Assembly (NCBI GenBank): GCA_934631995.1
Contig: CAKTYF010000025.1
Span: forward strand, 1-21,416
Length of the DNA stretch: 21,416 bases
Direction: 5' to 3'
Source: an uncultured Eggerthellaceae bacterium
GTDB taxonomy: Bacteria > Actinomycetota > Coriobacteriia > Coriobacteriales > Eggerthellaceae
The position numbers were made by a program, and so were the translations under genes. This document shows, piece after piece, positions 1 to 6,451 of this stretch; positions within the stretch are counted from its first letter, which is position 1, and each line of letters begins with the position of its first letter. Under the pieces are notes generated by a model. The model saw only the letters and a program-made list of their open reading frames with translations. It was not told where the DNA came from and searched no databases.

Positions 1-124
1 TATAGAATCTATTCTCAGAGTTGTCCGTGTGAATAAGAACCTGTTATGTTGATTCTTGCTCCAGTTTTCTTTCCAAATTATCGACCATTTCGTATCGTTC
101 TGTGCTTAAAGTCGATGCAACTTA

Positions 125-151
125 TTTTTTGGGCAATAATTGCCCAAAAAA
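125..151. promoter_or_regulatory. Perfect 13-bp-arm palindrome (possible protein-binding site)
   Basis: The arms TTTTTTGGGCAAT (125-137) and ATTGCCCAAAAAA (139-151) are perfect reverse complements around a single base. The T-run precedes the stem and the A-run follows it on both strands, so there is no trailing U-tract and a one-base loop is unfavourable. This argues against an intrinsic terminator and for a dimeric protein-binding site such as an operator or partition/origin site. The binding protein is unknown. Confidence 0.5.
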
Positions 152-251
152 CTAACAAGTTACTAAATCATAAAAGATAAAGTAACACATAATATGAAAT
201 GTAATAGCATATAAAACAACGATTAAGCAACAAATGATGAAACGTAAGATG

Positions 252-507
252 AAATATAATCTAAAATATACTATTTAAGAATTTATATAAACAAAATCAT
301 AATATCAAATATAAACTTTTATATACACTTAAAACAAACGTAAAACATGAACTAAATCATAAAATAATTGAAAAGAAGAAATATAAACTAAAATATAAAA
401 TAAAACAAAAACGAAAATGTCTAAATTTAAGAATGATATAAAAGAGTATAAAACATAAAATGAAAACTAATACAAAACAGTATTAAGAAAATATGAGCTA
501 AAATATA
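252..507. repeat. A-rich degenerate direct repeats (iteron-like)
   Basis: Three 19-nt copies at 252-270, 379-397 and 489-507 share AAATAT, three variable bases, then the exact 10-mer CTAAAATATA. They are spaced 127 and 110 nt apart. Related shorter words, GTAAAACAT at 340, 510 and 534 and ATAAAACAT at 448, fill the intervals. Low sequence complexity means some repetition is expected by chance, but the shared 10-mer with similar flanks suggests real repetition. A partition-protein binding array is a plausible role. Confidence 0.45.
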
Positions 508-677
508 AAGTAAAACATAAATGTTAAAATGAAGTAAAACATAATATAAAATATAACAGATAACAAAACAGACAATAAAATATAGTCGTGACTAAAAACA
601 TATTAGGTTTTATAATTCATGAAGTAAAAAATATTGGAAACATAACATGTTATAAAACATGTATGAAAAGAGGAAAA

Positions 678-1262
678 ATGGGCAAAACAATTGCATTGAT
701 CATGCAAAAAGGCGGTTCGGGAAAAACGACAATCTGCGATCAGCTGGCTTTTTCGCTGAAAGAGCAAGGCAAGACGGTTGAAGTGCTTGATTTGGACGAT
801 CAGCAAGGCAGCCGCTTCCAGAACGAAGGTATCGAGGATCCGGAATATACCATTATTGATACGCGTGGTGCCCTTGATATGCCAATCGACCTTAATGGCA
901 AGGCACTGAGTATTGAAGATATCATTGAATCAAGCGATTTGGTACTTATCCCCTTCTTGCCTGAAGCTGACAGCGAGGCTCCCCTTGCCAATGTAGTGAA
1001 TCGCTGCAATAAAGTTGGAACTGATTTCCGTATTATTTTCAATAAATTGGACCTTCGCCGCGTTGTTGATCAGATTATGTTCCAGAACATTTGCGCAGAT
1101 TATCCTGGAAAAGTACTGAAAACAGCGCTTCATCAGGGAACTGCCGTGTCTCAAGCTCGCCTTTTGTCGAAGTCAATCAACGAAATTGATACGAGTAGCA
1201 AGCCGGCAAAAGACTTCGCTGCGCTGGTCAAAGAGGTGCTGGAGGTCGTGAATAATGGCTAA
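678..1262 (+). CDS. parA: ParA/MinD-family partition ATPase
   Basis: The product is a 194-residue ParA-like P-loop ATPase. It has a deviant Walker A motif KGGSGKTT at residues 11-18, a Walker A-prime-like LDLDDQ at about 38-43, a Walker B/switch region IDTRGA at about 60-65, and FNKLD near 121-125. It lacks an N-terminal helix-turn-helix, as in the short type Ib plasmid ParA proteins. I chose ATG 678 because AGAGGA lies just upstream; the frame is open from GTG 588, but that extension is A-rich and unlike protein. The last 8 bases overlap the start of the next gene, which suggests translational coupling. ATP-dependent DNA-bound gradients that position a cargo are the known family role. Whether the cargo is a plasmid, an integrated element or a chromosomal locus cannot be told here. 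Confidence 0.85.
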   Translation: MGKTIALIMQKGGSGKTTICDQLAFSLKEQGKTVEVLDLDDQQGSRFQNEGIEDPEYTIIDTRGALDMPIDLNGKALSIEDIIESSDLVLIPFLPEADSEAPLANVVNRCNKVGTDFRIIFNKLDLRRVVDQIMFQNICADYPGKVLKTALHQGTAVSQARLLSKSINEIDTSSKPAKDFAALVKEVLEVVNNG

Positions 1263-1662
1263 ATTATCTGCAAGCGCACTGCGCACCGCTGCTGCAAATG
1301 CACGCGAGAAGAACGTTGAAAATGCTGTCATGAGCCCTGCTCTGCATGAAGTTGCTGAAAAAAACATCGATACCCTCCAGGCAAAAGCCGTTGAACCCGA
1401 GCCGGAAATCATCAAGGAAAAGAAGGTTGTAGAACCAGCTGAGGAAGCAGTTGCTCCTTCGCAAAAAGAAGCCCATCCCTCGGTGAAAAGCGTCTTGAAA
1501 TCGTACGAAGGAGAGCGCAAAACGGAGCATGTCAATCTTTTGATTACGCCTTCCCTGTCGCGCAAAATTGAAGCCATCCAAATGCAGGGAGAGTTCCGAT
1601 CAAAGAATGCAGCTGTCATTGCTGTCCTTGAAGCATTTTGCGATGCAAACGGTATTGAGTAA
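1255..1662 (+). CDS. Small ParB-like partner with C-terminal ribbon-helix-helix-like domain
   Basis: This 135-residue protein begins inside the parA stop region and so is almost certainly co-translated. The N-terminus (1-30) is Ala-rich and basic, and could be the arginine-finger-type tail that stimulates ParA ATPases. Residues 40-88 are a charged, Glu/Lys/Pro-rich probably disordered linker. The C-terminus (about 91-133) reads as one beta-strand (VNLLIT), a helix (SLSRKIEAIQ) and a second helix, the order expected of a ribbon-helix-helix DNA-binding fold. In type Ib systems such small proteins bind the centromere and repress the operon. The assignment rests on context and predicted fold, since no residue-level family signature is recognisable. 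Confidence 0.65.
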   Translation: MAKLSASALRTAAANAREKNVENAVMSPALHEVAEKNIDTLQAKAVEPEPEIIKEKKVVEPAEEAVAPSQKEAHPSVKSVLKSYEGERKTEHVNLLITPSLSRKIEAIQMQGEFRSKNAAVIAVLEAFCDANGIE

Positions 1663-1669
1663 AAGATAA

Positions 1670-1697
1670 AATAATTTATAACATATTATAAATTATT
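1670..1697. promoter_or_regulatory. AT-rich perfect inverted repeat between the partition pair and the DUF523 gene
   Basis: AATAATTTATAA (1670-1681) and TTATAAATTATT (1686-1697) are perfect 12-bp complementary arms around CATA. The repeat begins 7 bp after the small partner gene stops. It could be an operator for the ribbon-helix-helix protein or a weak hairpin ending the partition transcript; no T-tract follows. It covers the most upstream candidate start codon of the next gene, TTG 1696. Confidence 0.45.
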
Positions 1698-3150
1698 GGT
1701 GTTTGAGCTGGGCTTTCGAAGTGATTATGACGTGATTGAAGAAAAAAAGAAAAAAATAAATATCGTTGTGAGCGCTTGTCTTTTAGGTGAAGCGTGCCGC
1801 TATGATGGCAAAGGAAATCCATCGCCAGCCGTGCGGGCTCTTGCCGAAATGGAAGAGGTAAACCTTATTCCTGTGTGCCCCGAAGTCCAGGGTGGGTTGA
1901 CTACGCCGCGTCCGCCCTCGGAGATCCGACTTGCTGCCTGCGATTGCAATGAGAGCACGAGTGAGGGCGCATCTGTCGTTGAAGTGCCTAGAGCGTACAA
2001 AAAACGAGTGATTAATTGCGAGGGCTTAGACGTAACGCAAGCATTCACGATGGGCGCTCAAAAGGCGCTGCGGGACGCTCAGAACGCCGATGCCAGTATC
2101 GCTATCCTGAAATCAAAAAGTCCCTCGTGCGGATCGGGCGTAATCTACGATGGAACGTTTTCAGGGTCGCTCACTGAAGGCTGGGGGATTGCTGCAGAGC
2201 TTTTTGCCGAGCAGGGAATCGCTGTTGTCAATGAATTGGAAGCAGCAGATATACTCGCAGCGGTTCGCGAAAAATCAGAACTGATGTGGGAAAATCTAGT
2301 ACAAGAAACGTTTGAAGACGTTGCGAAAACACGCAGGGAAGGCCCTGTGCGTCCGAACGCGCAATCAGCGGAAATGTCGAGTGGACAGATTTCTTCTGCG
2401 GCGGAAAACAACGAAAGCACTGTCACGTTAGAAGAAGCATTGGTTCCAGATAAGGGGGTCTCCCCTGATGAGATGCCCGGAAAATCGGGTTCGAGTCCGA
2501 ATGCCGTGCCGGAGCAAGACCCCACTATGGCGGCAAATCCGGACCCAAATGCAGCGTTGGGCCCTTTGCCGAACACTTCGTCAGCTAATGCAGAAAAATT
2601 ACCGCCCGTTACGCTGGGGAACGCCGCCAAGCATTTTCGCACCATCACGAAGCACAAGATCGAAGTGGCAAAACTTTGCTTCAAGATCGGCCTGGTCAAA
2701 CAGGGGCTTACGCATGATTTATCAAAGTATTTGCCTACAGAGTTTCTTATGGGCGCGCGCTTTTATCAGGGGTTTCGCAGCCCAAACGCTGCCGAGCGCG
2801 AGTTTCGCGGCTATACCGAGGCGTGGTTGCATCACAAGGGTCGCAACAGGCATCATTTTGAGTATTGGCTCGACTTGTCGGATGACCCGGGAATGCGCAT
2901 AAAGCCAGCGCCCATGCCCACGCGTTTTGTGCTGGAAATGCTCTGCGATCGCATTGCGGCAAGCAAAACGTACAAGGGTGCGGAATATTCGGACGCGGAT
3001 CCGCTGGCGTATTACGAGCGCAGCAAGGGGTATGTGATAATGCACCCCGAAACGCGTGCTCTGTTGGAAAAACTGCTGGTCACGCTTGCAGAAGAAGGCG
3101 AGCAAGCGGTTATTAAACTAGCAAAAGAAATCGCAAAAAGCGGCAAATAA
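1696..3150 (+). CDS. DUF523-DUF5662 fusion protein
   Basis: The product has up to 484 residues. Residues about 21-195 form a DUF523 domain, marked by SACLLGEACRYDG, a conserved CPE (61-63) and KSKSPSCGSG (139-148); the cysteines suggest a metal or redox site. Residues about 205-305 are a low-complexity Pro/Ser/Asn/Glu linker. Residues about 306-475 resemble DUF5662, with THDLSKY (339-345), LHH at 378-380, RHHFEYW and CDRIAAS, a His/Asp pattern reminiscent of an HD-type metal site. Neither domain has a biochemical role I can state. The start is uncertain: TTG 1696 and GTG 1699 sit in the palindrome, GTG 1732 is an alternative, and none has a strong ribosome binding site. Confidence 0.75.
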   Translation: MVFELGFRSDYDVIEEKKKKINIVVSACLLGEACRYDGKGNPSPAVRALAEMEEVNLIPVCPEVQGGLTTPRPPSEIRLAACDCNESTSEGASVVEVPRAYKKRVINCEGLDVTQAFTMGAQKALRDAQNADASIAILKSKSPSCGSGVIYDGTFSGSLTEGWGIAAELFAEQGIAVVNELEAADILAAVREKSELMWENLVQETFEDVAKTRREGPVRPNAQSAEMSSGQISSAAENNESTVTLEEALVPDKGVSPDEMPGKSGSSPNAVPEQDPTMAANPDPNAALGPLPNTSSANAEKLPPVTLGNAAKHFRTITKHKIEVAKLCFKIGLVKQGLTHDLSKYLPTEFLMGARFYQGFRSPNAAEREFRGYTEAWLHHKGRNRHHFEYWLDLSDDPGMRIKPAPMPTRFVLEMLCDRIAASKTYKGAEYSDADPLAYYERSKGYVIMHPETRALLEKLLVTLAEEGEQAVIKLAKEIAKSGK

Positions 3151-3175
3151 AGCTTCGCGTAAACCCACACGGCTT

Positions 3176-3181
3176 TATAAT
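3176..3181 (+). promoter_or_regulatory. Consensus -10 hexamer upstream of the PNPOx-fold gene
   Basis: TATAAT lies 43 bp before the ATG at 3224 and after the stop of the preceding gene. The region 16-17 bp upstream (around 3153-3159) has only a weak -35 match. It suggests the gene has its own promoter. Confidence 0.45.
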
Positions 3182-3223
3182 CGTTTGAGAGGGAAAATAC
3201 CGAAAAAAGAAAGGAATTAAACC

Positions 3224-3637
3224 ATGGCAATTATTCCCGAGGCAGCCCAAGAGCTGTTCAAGAAAGTTCCCGACGTTATTTTCTCAACCGCAAACGAGCA
3301 GGGTCAGCCGAACAGCTGCATCGTTGGCATGAAGGCGATTTTGGACGACGAAACGGTGTATTTGTCTGACCAATTCTTCAAGAAAACATACGATAATTTC
3401 ATGGTAAACCCCAAGTGCGCCATTGTGTACTGGGAGGGCCACGAGGCGTATCAGCTGCACGGCACCGTTGAGTACGTGACAGAGGGAAGCGACGTTTTCG
3501 CAGCTCAATCCGCTTGGGTGAATGCGGCATTCGAGAAAATGGGCATGCCCATCAAGGCGAAGGGCGGCTGCATTGTGAAAGTGGACGCCGTGTATTCATC
3601 AACTGCCGGTCCTCATGCGGGTGAACGGATCGCATAG
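3224..3637 (+). CDS. Pyridoxamine 5'-phosphate oxidase-fold flavin-binding protein
   Basis: This 137-residue protein matches the single-domain PNPOx-like split-barrel family. Features are the opening helix with IPEAAQELFKK, a strand PDVIFSTANEQGQPNSCIVG (residues 16-35), VYLSDQFFKKTYDNFMVNPKCAIVYW, and a C-terminal KVDAVYSS strand. Members bind FMN or a related cofactor in dimers and often act on small redox substrates or haem. The substrate cannot be inferred here. A ribosome binding site AAGGA sits 8 bases before ATG 3224. It appears to be a single-gene transcript, with a promoter-like hexamer upstream and a hairpin terminator downstream. Confidence 0.8.
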   Translation: MAIIPEAAQELFKKVPDVIFSTANEQGQPNSCIVGMKAILDDETVYLSDQFFKKTYDNFMVNPKCAIVYWEGHEAYQLHGTVEYVTEGSDVFAAQSAWVNAAFEKMGMPIKAKGGCIVKVDAVYSSTAGPHAGERIA

Positions 3638-3666
3638 GGGCAAACGGACAAGTCGTTAACTGTTTC

Positions 3667-3715
3667 GGGCCGGGGAAGGGATACCGCTTCGCGAACCTTC
3701 CCTGGCCCCCTGTTT
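3667..3715 (+). terminator. GC-rich hairpin after the PNPOx-fold gene
   Basis: GGGCCGGGGAAGG (3667-3679) pairs with CCTTCCCTGGCCC (3696-3708) with a single G-T wobble. It starts 30 bp after the stop and is followed by a poor T-tract (TGTTTA). It is probably a terminator, although the tail is weak. Confidence 0.55.
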
Positions 3716-3732
3716 ATCATGGACTCCGGCTT

Positions 3733-3967
3733 ATGTTGTTGGATTTTTGCCATCAAATTCGAAGTTGGATGAGGTTGGAAGTAGGTTGAAAGTTCGAATT
3801 GGACTATTTTGCTGCACCGGCATGGTTTGATATGAATCAAGCTTTATAAAATACCAGTTCAACATTATAGTCAATCAAAGTATATTTAAAGACCCAGACT
3901 GATTTGAGTCCGTACCTACTTCCAACCTGCCTCAGCTTCGAATTTGAGGCAGGTTTTTCAACAACAT
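3733..3967. mobile_element. MITE-like inverted-repeat element, copy 1
   Basis: This 235-bp non-coding element is bounded by ATGTTGTTG and CAACAACAT. Each arm of ~54 nt contains, in order from the outside, GTTGTTG, about 12-13 variable bases, AAATTCGAAG(T/C)TG, exactly four variable bases, and AGGTTGGAAGTAGGT. Left-arm blocks are at 3735, 3755-3767 and 3772-3787; the right-arm blocks, inverted, are at 3914-3928, 3933-3946 and 3959-3965. The 126-bp core differs from that of the second copy. It lies between convergent genes. No transposase and no clear target duplication are visible. Confidence 0.65.
3926..3958 (+). terminator. Intrinsic terminator formed by the right arm of the inverted-repeat element
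   Basis: CCTGCCTCA (3926-3934) and TGAGGCAGG (3945-3953) form a perfect 9-bp stem around a 10-nt loop that contains TTCGAA, followed by TTTTT. It is a good rho-independent terminator for + strand transcripts reaching the convergent intergenic region. Confidence 0.65.
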
Positions 3968-4031
3968 GAGTTGATTTCGGTTCGATCTAGAGGCGATTGG
4001 CCGCAAAAAGTGAAAAAGACCCCGTCCCTTT

Positions 4032-5147
4032 TTAACGTTCGAAGGGGAAGCGGTAGTCAAGGCCAAGCTCGTCGCGTACGGCGACAAGCTCGCGCTGAAC
4101 GGATTCGCTTACCGGAACGCCTTTGTCTTTGCGGTCGAGCCACGCCAGATACTCTTTCTCGCCAGCGGTATAAATACGCTCCTGACCAGGTGCTTTATCG
4201 CTTGCACGCAGGTCACGGCAAATTTGACCGGCAATAGCGCGGAATTCGTCTTCGCCCATGAACGCATTCGGGTCAATCACGAAGAAGAAGTGGCCCAAGC
4301 TGTACATGCGCGGATTGCCGCACTCGTCTACGCCCGAAAGCGCCTTCATGAACTTGCCGCCTGCAAGCGCCGCGCTCAAAATCTCAACAACGGCCGCGTA
4401 GCCGTAGCCTTTGTAGCCGGCGGTCTCTTCGCCAATGCCGCCCAAAGGCGCCAGAGCGGCTTTGCCATTGACCAGGGCTTTCAGGATTTCAGCACTATCG
4501 GTCATGGTGGAGCCGTCGCGTGCAACCACGCACGACGGAGGAGTGGGCTTTCCGCTGCGTTCCCAGTACTCGATTTTGCCGCGCTGCACAATGGAAGTGG
4601 CGCAGTCAATGCAGAAGGGGAACGGCTCGTCGGTGGGCAGGCCAAACGTGAGCGGGTTCGTGCCCATCATGTTTTCCACGCCGAACGTGGGCGCAATGCT
4701 GGGGCGCGCGTTCGTGCCCGTGATGCCAATAAGTCCCTGGTCAGTGGCCATTCCGGTCCAGTAACCCGCAATGCCGTAATGGGTGGAATTGCGGATGGCG
4801 CCGCCTGCCATGCCGTAGGTTTTCGCCTTCTCGATAAGGCGCGTCATCATGTGATGGCTGGCCACCATGCCCATGCCGTCGTGCGCGTCAAACACCAAGG
4901 TGGTAGGCGTTTCCTTCAGGATTTCGATGTTCGTTTTAGGCAGCAGCGTGCCTTTGCGGATGCGATCCAGGTAGATGGGCTTGAAGCGATTGCAACCGTG
5001 GCTTTCAATGCCGCGACGATCTGCTTCAAGCAAAACGTCGGCGCAAATCTCGGCGTCTTCACGCGGGATTTCATAGCCCACAAAGGCGTCAACCATGAAA
5101 TCGTGCATGAGCTCCCACGAAACGTAAGGGCGTGTTTCTTCCTGCAT
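4032..5147 (-). CDS. Ldh_2-family malate/L-lactate-type dehydrogenase
   Basis: This 371-residue protein belongs to the NAD(P)-dependent malate/lactate/ureidoglycolate/sulfolactate dehydrogenase family, which is distinct from classical Rossmann-fold enzymes. Family motifs are RRGIESHG (residues 44-51, with the catalytic His region), NSTHYGIAGYW (120-130), TGTNARPSIAPTFG (143-156) and MGTNPLTFGLP (161-171). The length is close to the family norm. The substrate is a 2-hydroxy acid that cannot be specified from sequence alone. The ATG at 5147 is preceded on the minus strand by GGGAGGA at a 5-6 base spacing, a strong start. It is monocistronic, convergent with the upstream gene and divergent from the dockerin-like gene. 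Confidence 0.85.
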   Translation of the reverse strand: MQEETRPYVSWELMHDFMVDAFVGYEIPREDAEICADVLLEADRRGIESHGCNRFKPIYLDRIRKGTLLPKTNIEILKETPTTLVFDAHDGMGMVASHHMMTRLIEKAKTYGMAGGAIRNSTHYGIAGYWTGMATDQGLIGITGTNARPSIAPTFGVENMMGTNPLTFGLPTDEPFPFCIDCATSIVQRGKIEYWERSGKPTPPSCVVARDGSTMTDSAEILKALVNGKAALAPLGGIGEETAGYKGYGYAAVVEILSAALAGGKFMKALSGVDECGNPRMYSLGHFFFVIDPNAFMGEDEFRAIAGQICRDLRASDKAPGQERIYTAGEKEYLAWLDRKDKGVPVSESVQRELVAVRDELGLDYRFPFER

Positions 5148-5180
5148 GTATTCCTCCCGTGTTGGTTTTTCGACCCGACC

Positions 5181-5186
5181 ATTATA
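5181..5186 (-). promoter_or_regulatory. Consensus -10 for the dehydrogenase gene
   Basis: ATTATA on the + strand reads TATAAT on the minus strand, 34 bp before the ATG at 5147. That would give a short leader of about 27 nt. No convincing -35 is seen at the ideal distance. Confidence 0.5.
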
Positions 5187-5737
5187 CGCGTACCGGGCAG
5201 GTCAGCGCGCGAAACCGAAAGGCAATTCAGAAAGGCCAATCGTTGTGCGCATCGTGCAGGCGATTTGGGGGCGAGCATGGGGGAAGCTGCTGGGAAATGC
5301 GCAGCAAGGGCCGGGTTGGGGCTTTGAGCGGGGAAGAGGAGCGCAGGGAATTTGCAAGTTGTTCGGGGTGGTGCGATGCCGCGGCAGGTGGTGTTGCCGT
5401 TTGTGCCTTGGGTGTCTTTGAGGTTCGCGCTGCGTTGCGAGCGCTTGTGGAGAGGCGCTTCGAAGAAGTGGTAAAATTGCGCATTACGTTATGAGAGCCT
5501 GCTTTAGTGGCTTCGGGCAAGTTCGATCTTATCGCCGCGAAACGCGGATGCGAAAGGGGAAACGAACGCGCGAAAGCCACCGCAGAAAGCGACCGAGGAA
5601 GGAACGACATGCATGGCATCGCAATGGCAAAAACCCACTTCATTGAACTGTTTAAAGAAATGAAGAATCATTTTTGCAGCAAGGCAGAAACAATGAAAAC
5701 GACATGTTGCCAGACTGGGTTGGATAAGGGTAAAAAA
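5187..5737. other. Long intergenic leader region between divergent genes
   Basis: No independent gene is supported. The left part (5187-5465) is GC-rich and holds nothing clear. A TAAAAT hexamer at 5472-5477 could be a + strand -10. From 5507 to 5591 there is a set of nested complementary segments that could fold as a structured leader RNA. A second start candidate for the downstream gene, ATG 5609, has a strong AGGAAGGA ribosome binding site. The frame is open from there into the gene starting at 5738. Confidence 0.45.
5507..5591 (+). ncRNA. Possible structured 5' leader RNA
   Basis: Nested pairings are visible: GTGGCTT (5507-5513) with AAGCCAC (5574-5580), GTTCG (5521-5525) with CGAAC (5563-5567), and an inner hairpin CCGCG-AAA-CGCGG (5535-5547). 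A small CGC-AGAAA-GCG hairpin follows at 5581-5591. The arrangement is like a multi-helix cis-regulatory RNA, but I do not recognise a known riboswitch class. GC-rich sequence can form such stems by chance. Confidence 0.3.
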
Positions 5738-6451
5738 ATGCCGCATAGGTTGAAAACCGCCTTGTCGTGCAAGATTGGCAAGGTTGGCGCGGTGGCGTTT
5801 GCCCTTACCGCGGTTTTTTCCGTATGTTTGGTAAGCCCTGCAAGCATTGCAATGGCGCTTGACGAAGACGAGCCTTCACTTGCGTCGGAACAATCGTATT
5901 CTGCCTACAAAAAGCCTGAGGCTCCCCTGGTCATGGCGCTTCCCTTAAAAGACGGAAGCGTTGTTGTGTTCTGGACGGAATCGCCCTTGACCAGCCAAAA
6001 CCCCGACGTTGACCAGCGCAGCTACACGTATCATCAGTACAGCGGCGACCCTGCTTCGGGCTTAAAAACCATGGTGGAGATCTGGAGCAAGGCGGATGAG
6101 GTGCAAGAGATTCCGGCAGACACAATTTGGCCGGGGTATCGCTATACAGTAGTTGTGGATGCGGTGAACGAGATGTGTCCCGATGACGACCCGAACAAAA
6201 TGGCCTCATCGGAGTATTTCACCTTCGTTGCTCCCAAGGCGAGTTCTTACGAAATTGGTGACGTGAACGGCAATGGCGTTGTGAATGTTGTTGATGCCCA
6301 GATTGCGTACGAGCTTGCCACGACGGATCATTACAAAGATCGTGCTGATTACGATGAAATGATGGCGCGCGCCGAGGTGATACTTGACGGCCAAATCGAT
6401 GCGGTCGACGCCTTTGTCATTCAATACGCGGCGTTCCATGGCTGGCTGTAG
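5738..6451 (+). CDS. Exported protein with Fn3-like domain and dockerin-like C-terminus
   Basis: From ATG 5738 (AAGGG ribosome binding site) the product has 237 residues. It starts with a basic n-region and a hydrophobic stretch ending SPASIAMA at residue 40, a good signal peptide. Residues about 60-166 are rich in beta-strands with a Fn3-like pattern (SVVVFW, YRYTVVVDAVNE). Residues 173-237 form a dockerin-like module. The first calcium-loop repeat is DVNGNGVVNVVDAQ; the second, ILDGQIDAVDAF, has lost the usual early Asp/Asn ligands. A longer start at ATG 5609 has a better ribosome binding site but would give an unusually long 83-residue pre-sequence. Its role is unknown; it may dock to a cell-surface cohesin-like partner. 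Confidence 0.7.
   Translation: MPHRLKTALSCKIGKVGAVAFALTAVFSVCLVSPASIAMALDEDEPSLASEQSYSAYKKPEAPLVMALPLKDGSVVVFWTESPLTSQNPDVDQRSYTYHQYSGDPASGLKTMVEIWSKADEVQEIPADTIWPGYRYTVVVDAVNEMCPDDDPNKMASSEYFTFVAPKASSYEIGDVNGNGVVNVVDAQIAYELATTDHYKDRADYDEMMARAEVILDGQIDAVDAFVIQYAAFHGWL

Larger units (their letters stand above)
1..677. other. AT-rich non-coding region upstream of parA
   Basis: No convincing gene lies here. From about position 155 to the parA start the + strand is dominated by A, with very few G or C, unlike the GC-rich remainder of the window. It contains a perfect palindrome at 125-151, three copies of a 19-nt degenerate repeat, and several copies of GTAAAACAT or ATAAAACAT (340, 448, 510, 534). 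The position, directly before a ParA/small-DNA-binding-protein pair, fits a centromere-like partition site or replication-associated region. That role is an inference from layout only. An open frame runs from GTG 588 into parA, but its first 30 codons have the same A-rich composition as the array and it has no ribosome binding site. Confidence 0.6.

Noticed and set aside
125..151. Intrinsic terminator interpretation of the palindrome
   Set aside because: The T-run is before the stem and an A-run follows it on both strands, and the loop would be a single base.
588..677. Upstream GTG start for parA
   Set aside because: The extension shares the A-rich composition of the repeat array, has no ribosome binding site and has no similarity to ParA N-termini.
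4224..5327. Long + strand open frame (367 codons) opposite the dehydrogenase gene
   Set aside because: It is antisense to a clearly recognisable Ldh_2 enzyme; its Ala/Arg/His-rich translation has no domain. It is a GC-rich shadow frame.
5534..5605. Resemblance to a cyclic-di-GMP (GEMM) riboswitch
   Set aside because: Segments such as GGGGAAAC and CGCGAAAGCC look superficially similar, but the tetraloop receptor and the closing helix are missing, so no class is assigned.
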